Source: CAITSH01 sp964385505
GTDB taxonomy: Bacteria > Pseudomonadota > Gammaproteobacteria > Burkholderiales > SG8-39
DNA: 11,771 bases
Assembly: GCA_964385505.1 (NCBI GenBank)
Contig: CAYLPI010000119.1
Coordinates: forward strand, 1 to 11,771
Reading direction: 5' to 3'
Positions 1 through 5,447 of this stretch are shown in pieces. The first letter of the stretch is position 1. Each line of letters begins with the position of its first letter. Both the position numbers and the translations under genes were made by a program. The notes under the pieces were generated by a model. That model did not search any database, was not told where the DNA came from, and saw only the letters and a list, made by a program, of their open reading frames with translations.

Positions 1-1
1 G

Positions 2-784
2 CCGGCGGCGCAAATCGCCCATGCCAACTTCGATTTCACTTTGTCGGCTGCGGCGCAGGGTCTTGTTCCCGCGTCGCCGTGTACGCGGCGCGCAGCCGCT
101 GCGGCAGCGGCGGGCACGACAGGGCAACCCGGCGAGGCGGCATGCCCCGGCGCACAAAGCACCGCGCGATTCGCGCATCAGGTCAGGCGCATGCAAGCCG
201 AGTTGACGGCCGAAGCGCAGATCCTCGCGCCCGAGGTTTTCGACCGTATCGCCGGATTCGATATCCGCATCGAAAGCGACCTGGGGGCGGGCTCGGCGTC
301 GAGCGCCGGCGGGCGCATCGTGCTCGACGCCGGCCTGGCCGCGCTCAATCCGACCGACGATGTCGTGGCCTTTGTCATCGCACGTGAAATGGGCCATGTC
401 ATCGCCCGCCATGGCGAGGAGAATTCCGGCGCAAAAATGGCGTTCTCGGCGCTGACCGCGATCATCCCCGGCGCCGCACTGGTCAGGTTTGCGGCCTCGA
501 TGCTGGGCGCCGGGGTGTTGAAGGCGAGTTGGGCCGAGGGGCAGCGGCGCGAGGCCGATGAGTTGGCAATGCAGTTGCTGGCGGGCAGCGGGCGCCCGGC
601 GCGCGTGATCGCGCTCAACCTGCAGTCGGGGCTGACGCGCCGCTACTTGCCCGCAGGCGATTGGGGAAGGTATTTCGAACAGTCGATGGATCGCGTCGCC
701 GCGCTGGCATTGCAGCCGCCGGTGCCCGACCACGATGGGCCGGTGCTTGCCGCGCTCGTTGACGTGCAAGAGCAAACGCGCTGA
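2..784 (+). CDS. M48-like metallopeptidase with altered HExxH motif (5' partial)
   Basis: The reading frame is open to the left edge, so the true start is probably outside the window. A TTG at 41 is the first possible internal start, and numbering below counts from it (247 residues). The zincin core is recognisable: 'FVIAREMGHVIARHG' (112-125) matches the M48 consensus around HExxH, and 'RREADELAMQLL' (169-180) supplies the usual third zinc ligand, E171. The first histidine of HExxH is replaced by R115 (codon CGT, 383-385), while E116 and H119 remain. A hydrophobic stretch at about 131-160 follows the motif, as in membrane-associated M48 proteins. The N-terminal part is alanine-rich and low in complexity. 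M48 enzymes of this kind act in periplasmic or envelope protein quality control, but the lost zinc ligand makes activity doubtful. It is convergent with the minus-strand genes: only 13 bp separate its stop from the stop of the egtB remnant. The family call is fairly safe; function is not. Confidence 0.75.
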   Translation, partial: PAAQIAHANFDFTLSAAAQGLVPASPCTRRAAAAAAAGTTGQPGEAACPGAQSTARFAHQVRRMQAELTAEAQILAPEVFDRIAGFDIRIESDLGAGSASSAGGRIVLDAGLAALNPTDDVVAFVIAREMGHVIARHGEENSGAKMAFSALTAIIPGAALVRFAASMLGAGVLKASWAEGQRREADELAMQLLAGSGRPARVIALNLQSGLTRRYLPAGDWGRYFEQSMDRVAALALQPPVPDHDGPVLAALVDVQEQTR

Positions 785-797
785 AGCGTGTCGGCGT

Positions 798-1010
798 TCA
801 GGCGTCCTGCGCCAGCCTCACGCCGCTGAACCGCCGGCGCGCGGTGGCGGTAAAAAAATTGCGTAACTGGCGCGCACACGGCCGGCCGGCGTCGTGTACA
901 AGCGCGCCGCGCAACGCCTGCGGTCTGAGCATCAACGCGCCGTTGTGTTCGGCGACGGCACTGGCGGTGGGTGCGGCACGGCCAAGGAAGGGCCGTGCGG
1001 CGGCGGGACA
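798..1010 (-). pseudogene. Remnant of the 3' end of egtB (C-terminal FGE-domain fragment)
   Basis: On the minus strand this stretch encodes a decayed copy of the last 65 or so residues of the EgtB encoded at 1772-3103. The final motif 'FSGVRLA' and the stop codon (TGA, 800-798) are both kept. Nucleotide similarity to about 1772-1880 is very high over the final 85-90 bases and falls off upstream. 'SAVAEHNGALM' still aligns with EgtB 'GAIGEYNGKFM', so homology extends to roughly 1000-1010. Two indels shift the middle out of frame: an extra base near 893-899 and a missing C near 862-863 relative to egtB. Together they restore the terminal frame, so an 86-codon open frame (1058-798) remains, but the stretch between the indels encodes unrelated residues ('LVHDAGRPCARQL'). 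The DinB domain and metal-binding histidines are absent, so no EgtB activity is possible. The left boundary is exact; the upstream boundary is approximate. Confidence 0.75.
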
Positions 1011-1056
1011 GGCTGCGCTGATGCCCGCCCCCGGTCCTGTCGCCGCCCCCGGCGGC
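976..1056 (-). terminator. Two GC-rich hairpins downstream of the ferritin-like gene
   Basis: A perfect 6-bp stem (GCCGCC at 1042-1047, GGCGGC at 1051-1056, 3-base loop) lies directly after the ferritin-like stop codon. A perfect 8-bp stem (GCACGGCC at 976-983, GGCCGTGC at 991-998, 7-base loop) follows. Neither has a run of T on the 3' side, so intrinsic termination is only possible, not shown. The second stem lies in the upstream, poorly conserved part of the egtB remnant. Confidence 0.3.
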
Positions 1057-1057
1057 A

Positions 1058-1624
1058 CTAGTGCTGCAGGCCTTCGAGCAGCGACGACAAATCGTCGGCA
1101 TGCTCCTCTTCGCTGGCGAGGATGGCTTGCAGCATGCGGTGCGTGGTCGGGTCCTGATCGCCGATGTAGGCAATCATTTCGCGGTAGCTTTCTATCGCCA
1201 CGCGTTCGGCGATGAGATCTTCCTCGATCATCGTCTTCAGCGAGTCGCCTTCGACGTATTCGGCATGGCTGCGCGAGGCCAGACCGTCGGGTGAGAAATT
1301 CGGTTCGCCGCGAAGCTCGACGATGCGCTTTGCCAGCATGTCGGCGTGCAGCATTTCCTCGGTGGCGTGCTGGAGGAATTCGGCCGCCACCGGGGCGGCG
1401 TGAATGCCGGTGGCCATGAAATAGTGGCGCTTGTAGCGCAACACGCAGATCAGTTCGGTCGCCAGGGCCTCATTGAGCAGCTTCAGCACTGCAACGCGGT
1501 CGGCGGCATAGCCGTCGGTGACCGCACCCTTTTCGATATGCTGGCGCGCGCGACTGCGCAGCGTCTTGATGTCTGTCAGCGGCGGGCGTGCCGGTGCGTC
1601 GTGCTTGTGCGTTTTCTTTTTCAT
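1058..1624 (-). CDS. Bacterioferritin-like diiron (ferritin-like) protein
   Basis: A 188-residue four-helix ferritin-like protein, likely cytoplasmic, that would bind and oxidise Fe(II) and may store iron. All diiron ligands expected from bacterioferritin can be placed: E57 in 'NEALATELICVLRY' (helix A), E90 and H93 in 'ATEEMLHAD' (helix B), E140 in 'EEDLIAERVAIESY' (helix C), and E172 with H175 in 'SEEEHADDL' (helix D). M91 lies where bacterioferritin has its haem-ligand methionine, so haem binding at a dimer interface is possible. A lysine/histidine-rich N-terminal extension of about 40 residues goes beyond typical bacterioferritin (about 158 residues). The ATG at 1624 is chosen over an upstream in-frame start at 1747 because AGGAAA (1635-1630) lies 5 bases before it and the extra 41 codons look like noise. 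It lies 147 bp downstream of egtB on the same strand, which fits a shared role in oxidative-stress or iron handling (inference). A Dps-like or Bfr-paralogue role is equally possible. Confidence 0.88.
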   Translation of the reverse strand: MKKKTHKHDAPARPPLTDIKTLRSRARQHIEKGAVTDGYAADRVAVLKLLNEALATELICVLRYKRHYFMATGIHAAPVAAEFLQHATEEMLHADMLAKRIVELRGEPNFSPDGLASRSHAEYVEGDSLKTMIEEDLIAERVAIESYREMIAYIGDQDPTTHRMLQAILASEEEHADDLSSLLEGLQH

Positions 1625-1771
1625 CGGAATTTCCTGTCTCATCTGACCATCGTTGGCAGGGCCGCGGCGAGCGGGCCCGCCGCGCTGGACGCCCAGTGTC
1701 CGCTGTGGCTTGCGCCCGTTCTGTACGGAGACGAACATAGCCGGCAATGCCGGCGAGCGGCGCGGGCTGGA
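1625..1771. other. Spacer between egtB and the ferritin-like gene
   Basis: This 147-bp gap holds the Shine-Dalgarno of the ferritin-like gene and two short inverted repeats: GCCGGC-AAT-GCCGGC at 1740-1754 and the 10-bp palindrome GCGGGCCCGC near 1671-1680. No T-run follows either, so it is unclear whether transcription from egtB stops here or reads through. No open frame in it looks like a gene. Confidence 0.4.
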
Positions 1772-3103
1772 TCAGCCGGCGTCTGCGGCCAGCCTCACGC
1801 CGCTGAACTGCCAGCGCGCGGTGGCGGGAAAAAAATTGCGGTAACTGGCGCGCACATGGCCGGCCGGCGTGGCGCAGGAGCCGCCGCGCAACACGTACTG
1901 GTTGACCATGAACTTGCCGTTGTATTCGCCGATGGCGCCGGCGGCCGGGCGGTAACCCGGGTAGGCGGCATAGGCCGATTGCGTCCATTCCCAGACGTCA
2001 CCGAACATTTGTGTCAGTGCCGGGGACGCCGCGGTGGACGCAGCGGGGTGCAGCAGGCCCTGATCGGCAAAATTGCCGGCGATGCGGCAACCGGCTGCCG
2101 CATGCTCCCATTCAGCCTCGGTCGGCAGGCGGGCGCCGACCCGGCGGGCGTAGGCATCAGCCTCGAAATACGACAAGTGCACCACCGGTGCGTCCGGCTG
2201 CAGCGGGCGTACGCCGCCAAGCGTGAATTCCTCCCAGCCGGCTTCGCCGCGCCGCCAGTAGAGCGGATGGGCGAGTGCATGCGCGCGCACCCAGTCCCAG
2301 CCCTCGGACAACCAGGACTGTGGGTCACGGTAACCGTCGGCCTCGACAAAGCGCAGGTACTCGGCATTGCTGACCGGGCGCGACGCCAGCCGGTAGGCTG
2401 GCAGGTGGACTTCATGGCGTGGCGATTCGTTGTCAAAGCAGAATCCGGGACGGTCAAAGCCGATGCGCTGGTTACCGCCGGCAAAGGCGACCCAGTCGGT
2501 TGCGGTCGTGGCCGTGGTCGTGGTCGTGGCCGGTGATGCCGGTGTTGGCGGTGTTGCCTGTCGCGGCGCATTCGCCGACAGCGCGTAGCCGGCAGGACGC
2601 AGCGGATTGAGCGACAGCAGGTGCTTCACGTCGGTAAGCAGCAGTTCCTGGTGTTGTTGCTCGTGGTTGAGTCCGAGTTCGGCCAGTGCGGCCAGCGCAG
2701 CGTCGTTATCGCGCAAGCCGAGCAGCGCCGTCACGCGCGCGTCAACGTCGCGGCGGTAGGCCTTGACGGCATCGAGGCCGGGCCGTGTCAGCAGGCCGCG
2801 CTGCGGTCGCGGATACTTGTCGCCGACGCCGTTGTAATAAGAGTTGAACAGCACCCGAAAGGCCGGATCGAAGGGCGCGAACGCCTGCTCGAACGGTTCA
2901 AGGATGAAGGTTTCGAAAAACCAGGTGGTGTGGGCGAGATGCCATTTGACCGGGCTCGCGTCGGGCATGGATTGGGCGCCGCAGTCCTCGGCCGACAGCG
3001 GTGCGGCGAGCTCGAGGCTGCGCGCGCGCACGCGCGCGAAGCGCGCCGTCGTCGTTTCGCCGCTGACGGCGTGTGGCACCGCTTGCGACAGCGTCGCGCT
3101 CAC
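1772..3103 (-). CDS. egtB: Ergothioneine biosynthesis sulfoxide synthase EgtB
   Basis: A non-haem iron enzyme that joins hercynine to gamma-glutamylcysteine or cysteine with O2 to give the sulfoxide precursor of ergothioneine. Numbering is from a GTG start at 3103 (443 residues). An N-terminal DinB-like domain carries the metal-site histidines: 'KWHLAHTTWFFE' (H55/H58) and 'LNHEQQHQELL' (H147, H151), the HxxxH pair typical of EgtB. 'YPRPQRGLLTRP' (about 97-108) is a conserved substrate-loop segment. A Thr/Pro/Ala-rich linker (about 177-202) leads to a C-terminal formylglycine-generating-enzyme-like domain (about 204-443) with 'ARLPTEAEWEHAA', 'GDVWEWT', 'LRGGSCATP' and 'FSGVRLA'. The GTG overlaps the egtD stop as GTGA, so translational coupling is likely. 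An upstream start at 3145 in the same frame would add 14 residues inside egtD. It is not OvoA, since the methyltransferase is separate. Cysteine versus gamma-glutamylcysteine as substrate cannot be decided; no egtA or egtC is nearby. A selenoneine enzyme (SenA) is less likely with egtD adjacent. Confidence 0.93.
   Translation of the reverse strand: MSATLSQAVPHAVSGETTTARFARVRARSLELAAPLSAEDCGAQSMPDASPVKWHLAHTTWFFETFILEPFEQAFAPFDPAFRVLFNSYYNGVGDKYPRPQRGLLTRPGLDAVKAYRRDVDARVTALLGLRDNDAALAALAELGLNHEQQHQELLLTDVKHLLSLNPLRPAGYALSANAPRQATPPTPASPATTTTTATTATDWVAFAGGNQRIGFDRPGFCFDNESPRHEVHLPAYRLASRPVSNAEYLRFVEADGYRDPQSWLSEGWDWVRAHALAHPLYWRRGEAGWEEFTLGGVRPLQPDAPVVHLSYFEADAYARRVGARLPTEAEWEHAAAGCRIAGNFADQGLLHPAASTAASPALTQMFGDVWEWTQSAYAAYPGYRPAAGAIGEYNGKFMVNQYVLRGGSCATPAGHVRASYRNFFPATARWQFSGVRLAADAG
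2500..2560. repeat. GGTCGT-type microsatellite inside egtB, encoding the interdomain linker
   Basis: The + strand shows imperfect hexanucleotide repetition (GGTCGT/GGCCGT units) running into GGTGTTG-type units. On the coding strand it yields the Thr/Ala/Pro-rich linker between the DinB-like and FGE-like domains of EgtB. The unit is a multiple of three, so changes in copy number would keep the frame. Confidence 0.6.
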
Positions 3104-4089
3104 GCTGACGGTGTGCCGGTGCTGGCGAGGCACACGGCGAACCACGATTGCGCGTCGGTCCAGGTGCGGATGCCGGAAAAGCCGGCCTGTTGCAGCAGCC
3201 GGCCGAAGGCGTCCAGCCGGTACTTGTAGCTGTTTTCGGTATGGATTCGTTCGCCCGCGGCAAAGTGGCGCCCGCCGCCCGGCCAGGTCACAGCGAGCCC
3301 GCGCCGCGCCTCGAGGTGCATTTCAATGCGCGACTGCGCGCCGTTCCAGGCGGCGTGATGGCGCCATTCGCGCGGTTTGAAATCGCTGCCGATGATGGCG
3401 TTGAGATGATTGAGCAGATTGAGGTTGAAGGCGGCGGTGACGCCAAGCTCGTCGTCGTAGGCGGCCTGCAGTACCTTCTCGTCCTTGACGAGGTCGATGC
3501 CGATGAGCAGCGCGCCGCCCGGCCGGTCGGTGCCGCATTGCGCGCGCACGTCCTGCAACAGTCGCAGCGCTTCGGGCGGGGTGAAATTGCCGAGCGATGA
3601 ACCGGGATAAAAAAACAGCCGGCGTTCGGCGCTGACGCTGACGGGGAGCGCCAGGCGCTCGGAAAAATCCAGGGCGAGGCCTTGCATCGGAATGCCCGGA
3701 TGCAGGCGTTTCAGGTTGTGCAGCGCGTCGCCGAGAAAGGCGGCGGATATGTCCACCGCGACATAGCGCGACGGGCGCAAGGCGGCGAACAGGCTGGCGG
3801 CCTTTTCGCAATTGCCGGCGCCAAGGTCGATCAGTGTGCAGCCGCTGCCGGCGGCTGCGGCGATGTCGCCGGCGTGTTCGCGGAAAATCGCGCGCTCGGT
3901 GCGCGTCGGATAGTATTCGGGCAGTTCCGTGATGGCTTCAAACAACTGCGAGCCGAGCGCGTCGTAAAAGTACTTTGGTGACACGCTGGCGGCGTGCGCG
4001 CCGAGGCCGGCGACGATGGCGGCGTGGTCTGCGGGGGGCGGCGCGTCGTGCGTTGCGGCGACGGGCGAACGGACGGGTTTGCTGGGCAA
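3100..4089 (-). CDS. egtD: L-histidine N-alpha-methyltransferase EgtD
   Basis: A cytoplasmic SAM-dependent enzyme that trimethylates histidine to hercynine, the first step of ergothioneine synthesis. The 329 residues match the usual length. 'YFYDALGSQLFEAI' (40-53) and 'LPEYYPTRTE' (56-65) are family signatures that hold the substrate-binding tyrosines. 'LIDLGAGNCEKA' (86-97) is the SAM-binding loop, followed by the acidic strand end 'VAVDIS' (110-115). 'FYPGSSLGNF' (160-169) contains the Asn corresponding to mycobacterial N166. 'HTENSYKY' (283-290) contains the Glu and Ser corresponding to E282 and S284, which set histidine specificity. The start is a TTG at 4089 with a strong GAGGAG Shine-Dalgarno (4102-4097) seven bases upstream, and no ATG is available for the next 130 codons. 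It overlaps egtB by 4 bp at its stop, so the two form an egtDB operon. All residues needed for activity appear intact. Confidence 0.95.
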   Translation of the reverse strand: MPSKPVRSPVAATHDAPPPADHAAIVAGLGAHAASVSPKYFYDALGSQLFEAITELPEYYPTRTERAIFREHAGDIAAAAGSGCTLIDLGAGNCEKAASLFAALRPSRYVAVDISAAFLGDALHNLKRLHPGIPMQGLALDFSERLALPVSVSAERRLFFYPGSSLGNFTPPEALRLLQDVRAQCGTDRPGGALLIGIDLVKDEKVLQAAYDDELGVTAAFNLNLLNHLNAIIGSDFKPREWRHHAAWNGAQSRIEMHLEARRGLAVTWPGGGRHFAAGERIHTENSYKYRLDAFGRLLQQAGFSGIRTWTDAQSWFAVCLASTGTPSA

Positions 4090-4096
4090 AAAACGG

Positions 4097-4102
4097 CTCC
4101 TC
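4097..4102 (-). promoter_or_regulatory. Ribosome binding site deciding the TTG start of egtD
   Basis: GAGGAG on the minus strand lies seven bases before a TTG codon (4089-4087). Since the next in-frame ATG is far inside conserved sequence, this site fixes the start of egtD. Confidence 0.75.
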
Positions 4103-4260
4103 GGTGCAGCGGCTGCCGGGTGGCGGCAGCGATGGGATTTTTATCGGCGCGGCTGGGTCGTCGCGTCAGCCGCTACCTTACACCGGATGCGGAAAGTCTT
4201 GTTCCGGGCGGCAACCGGCGGCCTCGTCCGCGTGCGGTCTGCCCCGGTCCGGGATGGCAG
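4103..4260. other. egtD upstream region
   Basis: This stretch between the egtD Shine-Dalgarno and the hairpin at 4261 should contain the egtDB promoter, since the hairpin separates it from the gene upstream. No clear sigma-70 hexamers were found. No gene was recognised. Confidence 0.4.
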
Positions 4261-4301
4261 ACAGGCTGGAAACGCCCGCCTGGCGGGCATTTCCAGCCTG
4301 T
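4261..4301 (-). terminator. Long near-perfect hairpin after the PPOX-like gene
   Basis: Two 12-base arms, ACAGGCTGGAAA (4261-4272) and TTTCCAGCCTGT (4290-4301), pair perfectly. After a single mismatch an inner GC stem GCCCGC/GCGGGC closes on a 3-base loop. The inner part has the A-run / GC stem / T-run layout of a bidirectional intrinsic terminator, although the T-run is only three bases. It begins about 29 bases after the stop codon of the PPOX-like gene and stands between that gene and the egtDB promoter region. Terminating the upstream transcript is the simplest reading. Confidence 0.6.
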
Positions 4302-4329
4302 TGCTGTGTGTGGCAGTCGTTCCGGCTGT

Positions 4330-4833
4330 TTAGCGCATGTTGACTTCCGTGCTCTTGGCCAGGCCCGCCGGCGGCTTGCCGGTTACCGCCGCTTTGGCCA
4401 TTTCGTAGAGCTGCGTGATCTTGCTCTCCTTCACATCCCAGTACTGGGCATGCGTGATCTTCACTTCGACCAGTGCCAGATCGGCATCGCTGACGCCGCC
4501 GGGAAACCATGCTTCGTTGAGTTTGGACCAGAGTGCCCTTTTTTTGTCCAGGTCGTCGCTGATGCGCGCGCTGCCGCACACCGAGACGTAGCGGTCCTTG
4601 CCCGGATCAGCGTAGCTGACGTTGACACTCGATTCGGCGCCAAGGTCAGCCACCGGGTCGCCGCGCCGCGACATGAAAAACCACAGGCGATCGTCCTCGT
4701 CGAGGGCCTTGTTCTGCGTGGTCATCGGCTGCGAATGCAAATGGCCGCCCTCGTGCCGCGTGGTGAACATGGCAAAGCGAATGTCCTTGATGATATTCCA
4801 GAGTTGTTCGCGCGACGTGCTGTCATTGCTCAT
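4330..4833 (-). CDS. Pyridoxamine 5'-phosphate oxidase-like (general stress protein 26-type) protein
   Basis: A 167-residue protein of the split-barrel flavin-binding fold. Features typical of the stress-protein branch are the opening 'REQLWNIIKDIRFAMFTT' (8-25), 'LHSQPMTTQ' (32-40), 'RLWFFMSRRGDP' (49-60), 'VNVSYADPGKDRYVSVCG' (70-87), 'KLNEAWFPGG' (104-113) and 'ITHAQYWD' (126-133). Members bind FMN/FAD or related cofactors, and many have no known reaction. True PdxH activity is unlikely because the protein is short and lacks the PdxH C-terminal region. The ATG at 4833 is preferred because AGGAAG lies 4 bases upstream, whereas an in-frame start 12 codons further up (4869) lies within tandem repeats. 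The gene's leader consists entirely of the 14-bp repeat array, and a strong hairpin follows the gene. It may be the last gene of the transcript coming from the tps block or have its own promoter. Confidence 0.88.
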   Translation of the reverse strand: MSNDSTSREQLWNIIKDIRFAMFTTRHEGGHLHSQPMTTQNKALDEDDRLWFFMSRRGDPVADLGAESSVNVSYADPGKDRYVSVCGSARISDDLDKKRALWSKLNEAWFPGGVSDADLALVEVKITHAQYWDVKESKITQLYEMAKAAVTGKPPAGLAKSTEVNMR

Positions 4834-4846
4834 GGTGCTTCCTTCC

Positions 4847-4989
4847 AAGGGGTAGAAAATCGGGGTCAAACATCAGGGGTCAAAACTCAGGGGTCAAAAC
4901 TCAGGGCTCGAAACGCAGGGCTCGAAACGCAGGGGTCAAAACTCGGGGTTCGGAAACCAGGGGGCAGAAAACGAGGGGGTCGGAAAAAC
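4847..4989. repeat. Tandem array of a degenerate 14-bp unit
   Basis: About ten head-to-tail units of the pattern CAGGGGTCAAAACT are present. Unit starts are near 4847, 4861, 4874, 4888, 4902, 4916, 4930, 4944, 4958 and 4973. Most are 14 bp; one is 13, and the last two stretch to 15 and 17 bp. Two neighbours are identical (4874-4887, 4888-4901), another identical pair reads CAGGGCTCGAAACG (4902-4915, 4916-4929), and the unit at 4930 returns to the first type. The array fills the gap between the DUF2177 stop codon and the Shine-Dalgarno of the PPOX-like gene. There are no spacers, so it is not a CRISPR array. Confidence 0.9.
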
Positions 4990-4992
4990 CCA

Positions 4993-5397
4993 TCAGCCAT
5001 CGAATTGCATCAGCGCCGCGCGGCCGGCGAGGGCCGCCGCCGCGCTGACCAGGCTGCCCCAGGCGATATCGAGCAGCGACATGCCGAGCGGCCAGTTGCG
5101 CAGGGTCGCGAGGTTGGTCAGGTCGTAGGTCGCGTAACAAAAAAAGCCGAACATCGCGGCCGCTGCCGCCGTATTGCGCCAAGCCCTTGCTGCGCCCTGC
5201 GGCGCGATTGCGAACACCATCAGGCCGAGCGCAAACAAGCCATAAAAGATCACCGCCGCGACGAGGTTCGGCTGCTCCGCCATCAGGTGCCCGATGCCTT
5301 TCTGATACAGCGGTTTGGCGATGACGCCAAGCCAGAGGAGGTCGATGGCGACCATGACGACCAGGGTGGCTGCATACGCAGCGATGTATCGGGTCAT
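4993..5397 (-). CDS. DUF2177 family inner-membrane protein
   Basis: A 134-residue integral membrane protein with four predicted helices at about 4-26, 45-64, 76-92 and 106-125. The family signatures are 'AIDLLWLGVIAKPLY' (17-31), 'FGFFCYATYDLTNLATL' (83-99) and 'LLDIAWGS' (107-114). No reaction is known for the family. The ATG at 5397 has only a weak Shine-Dalgarno. The gene begins 50 bp after the L,D-transpeptidase stop on the same strand and may be co-transcribed with it. The 14-bp array starts right after its stop codon. Confidence 0.88.
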   Translation of the reverse strand: MTRYIAAYAATLVVMVAIDLLWLGVIAKPLYQKGIGHLMAEQPNLVAAVIFYGLFALGLMVFAIAPQGAARAWRNTAAAAAMFGFFCYATYDLTNLATLRNWPLGMSLLDIAWGSLVSAAAALAGRAALMQFDG

Positions 5398-5447
5398 CGA
5401 TGGCGACTCATCGCATAGCGGGTTTTTGCGCGTGATGCCGGGGTCGG

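Noticed and set aside
798..1058. 86-codon open frame as an intact small gene
   Set aside because: Its C-terminus is a copy of the EgtB end with internal frameshifts, and no start signal or other domain supports a separate gene.
1346..2536. Long open frame on the + strand opposite egtB and the ferritin-like gene
   Set aside because: It is antisense to two strongly recognised genes, has no family features and ends in an Arg-Gly repeat that is just the antisense of the EgtB linker. High GC content creates such frames.
3010..3045. Alternating GC run (possible Z-DNA or regulatory site)
   Set aside because: It lies inside the egtB coding sequence and is explained by Arg/Ala codons in a GC-rich genome.
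1772..3103. Reading egtB as an OvoA or SenA-type enzyme
   Set aside because: OvoA has a fused methyltransferase domain that is absent here. SenA normally occurs with senB and senC, which are not visible, whereas egtD is directly coupled.
4847..4989. Possible CRISPR array
   Set aside because: The units are 14 bp, contiguous and without spacers, and no cas gene is near.
3994..5418. 474-codon open frame on the + strand
   Set aside because: It runs antisense across egtD, the PPOX-like gene, the 14-bp array and the DUF2177 gene; the residues look like low-complexity shadow translation.
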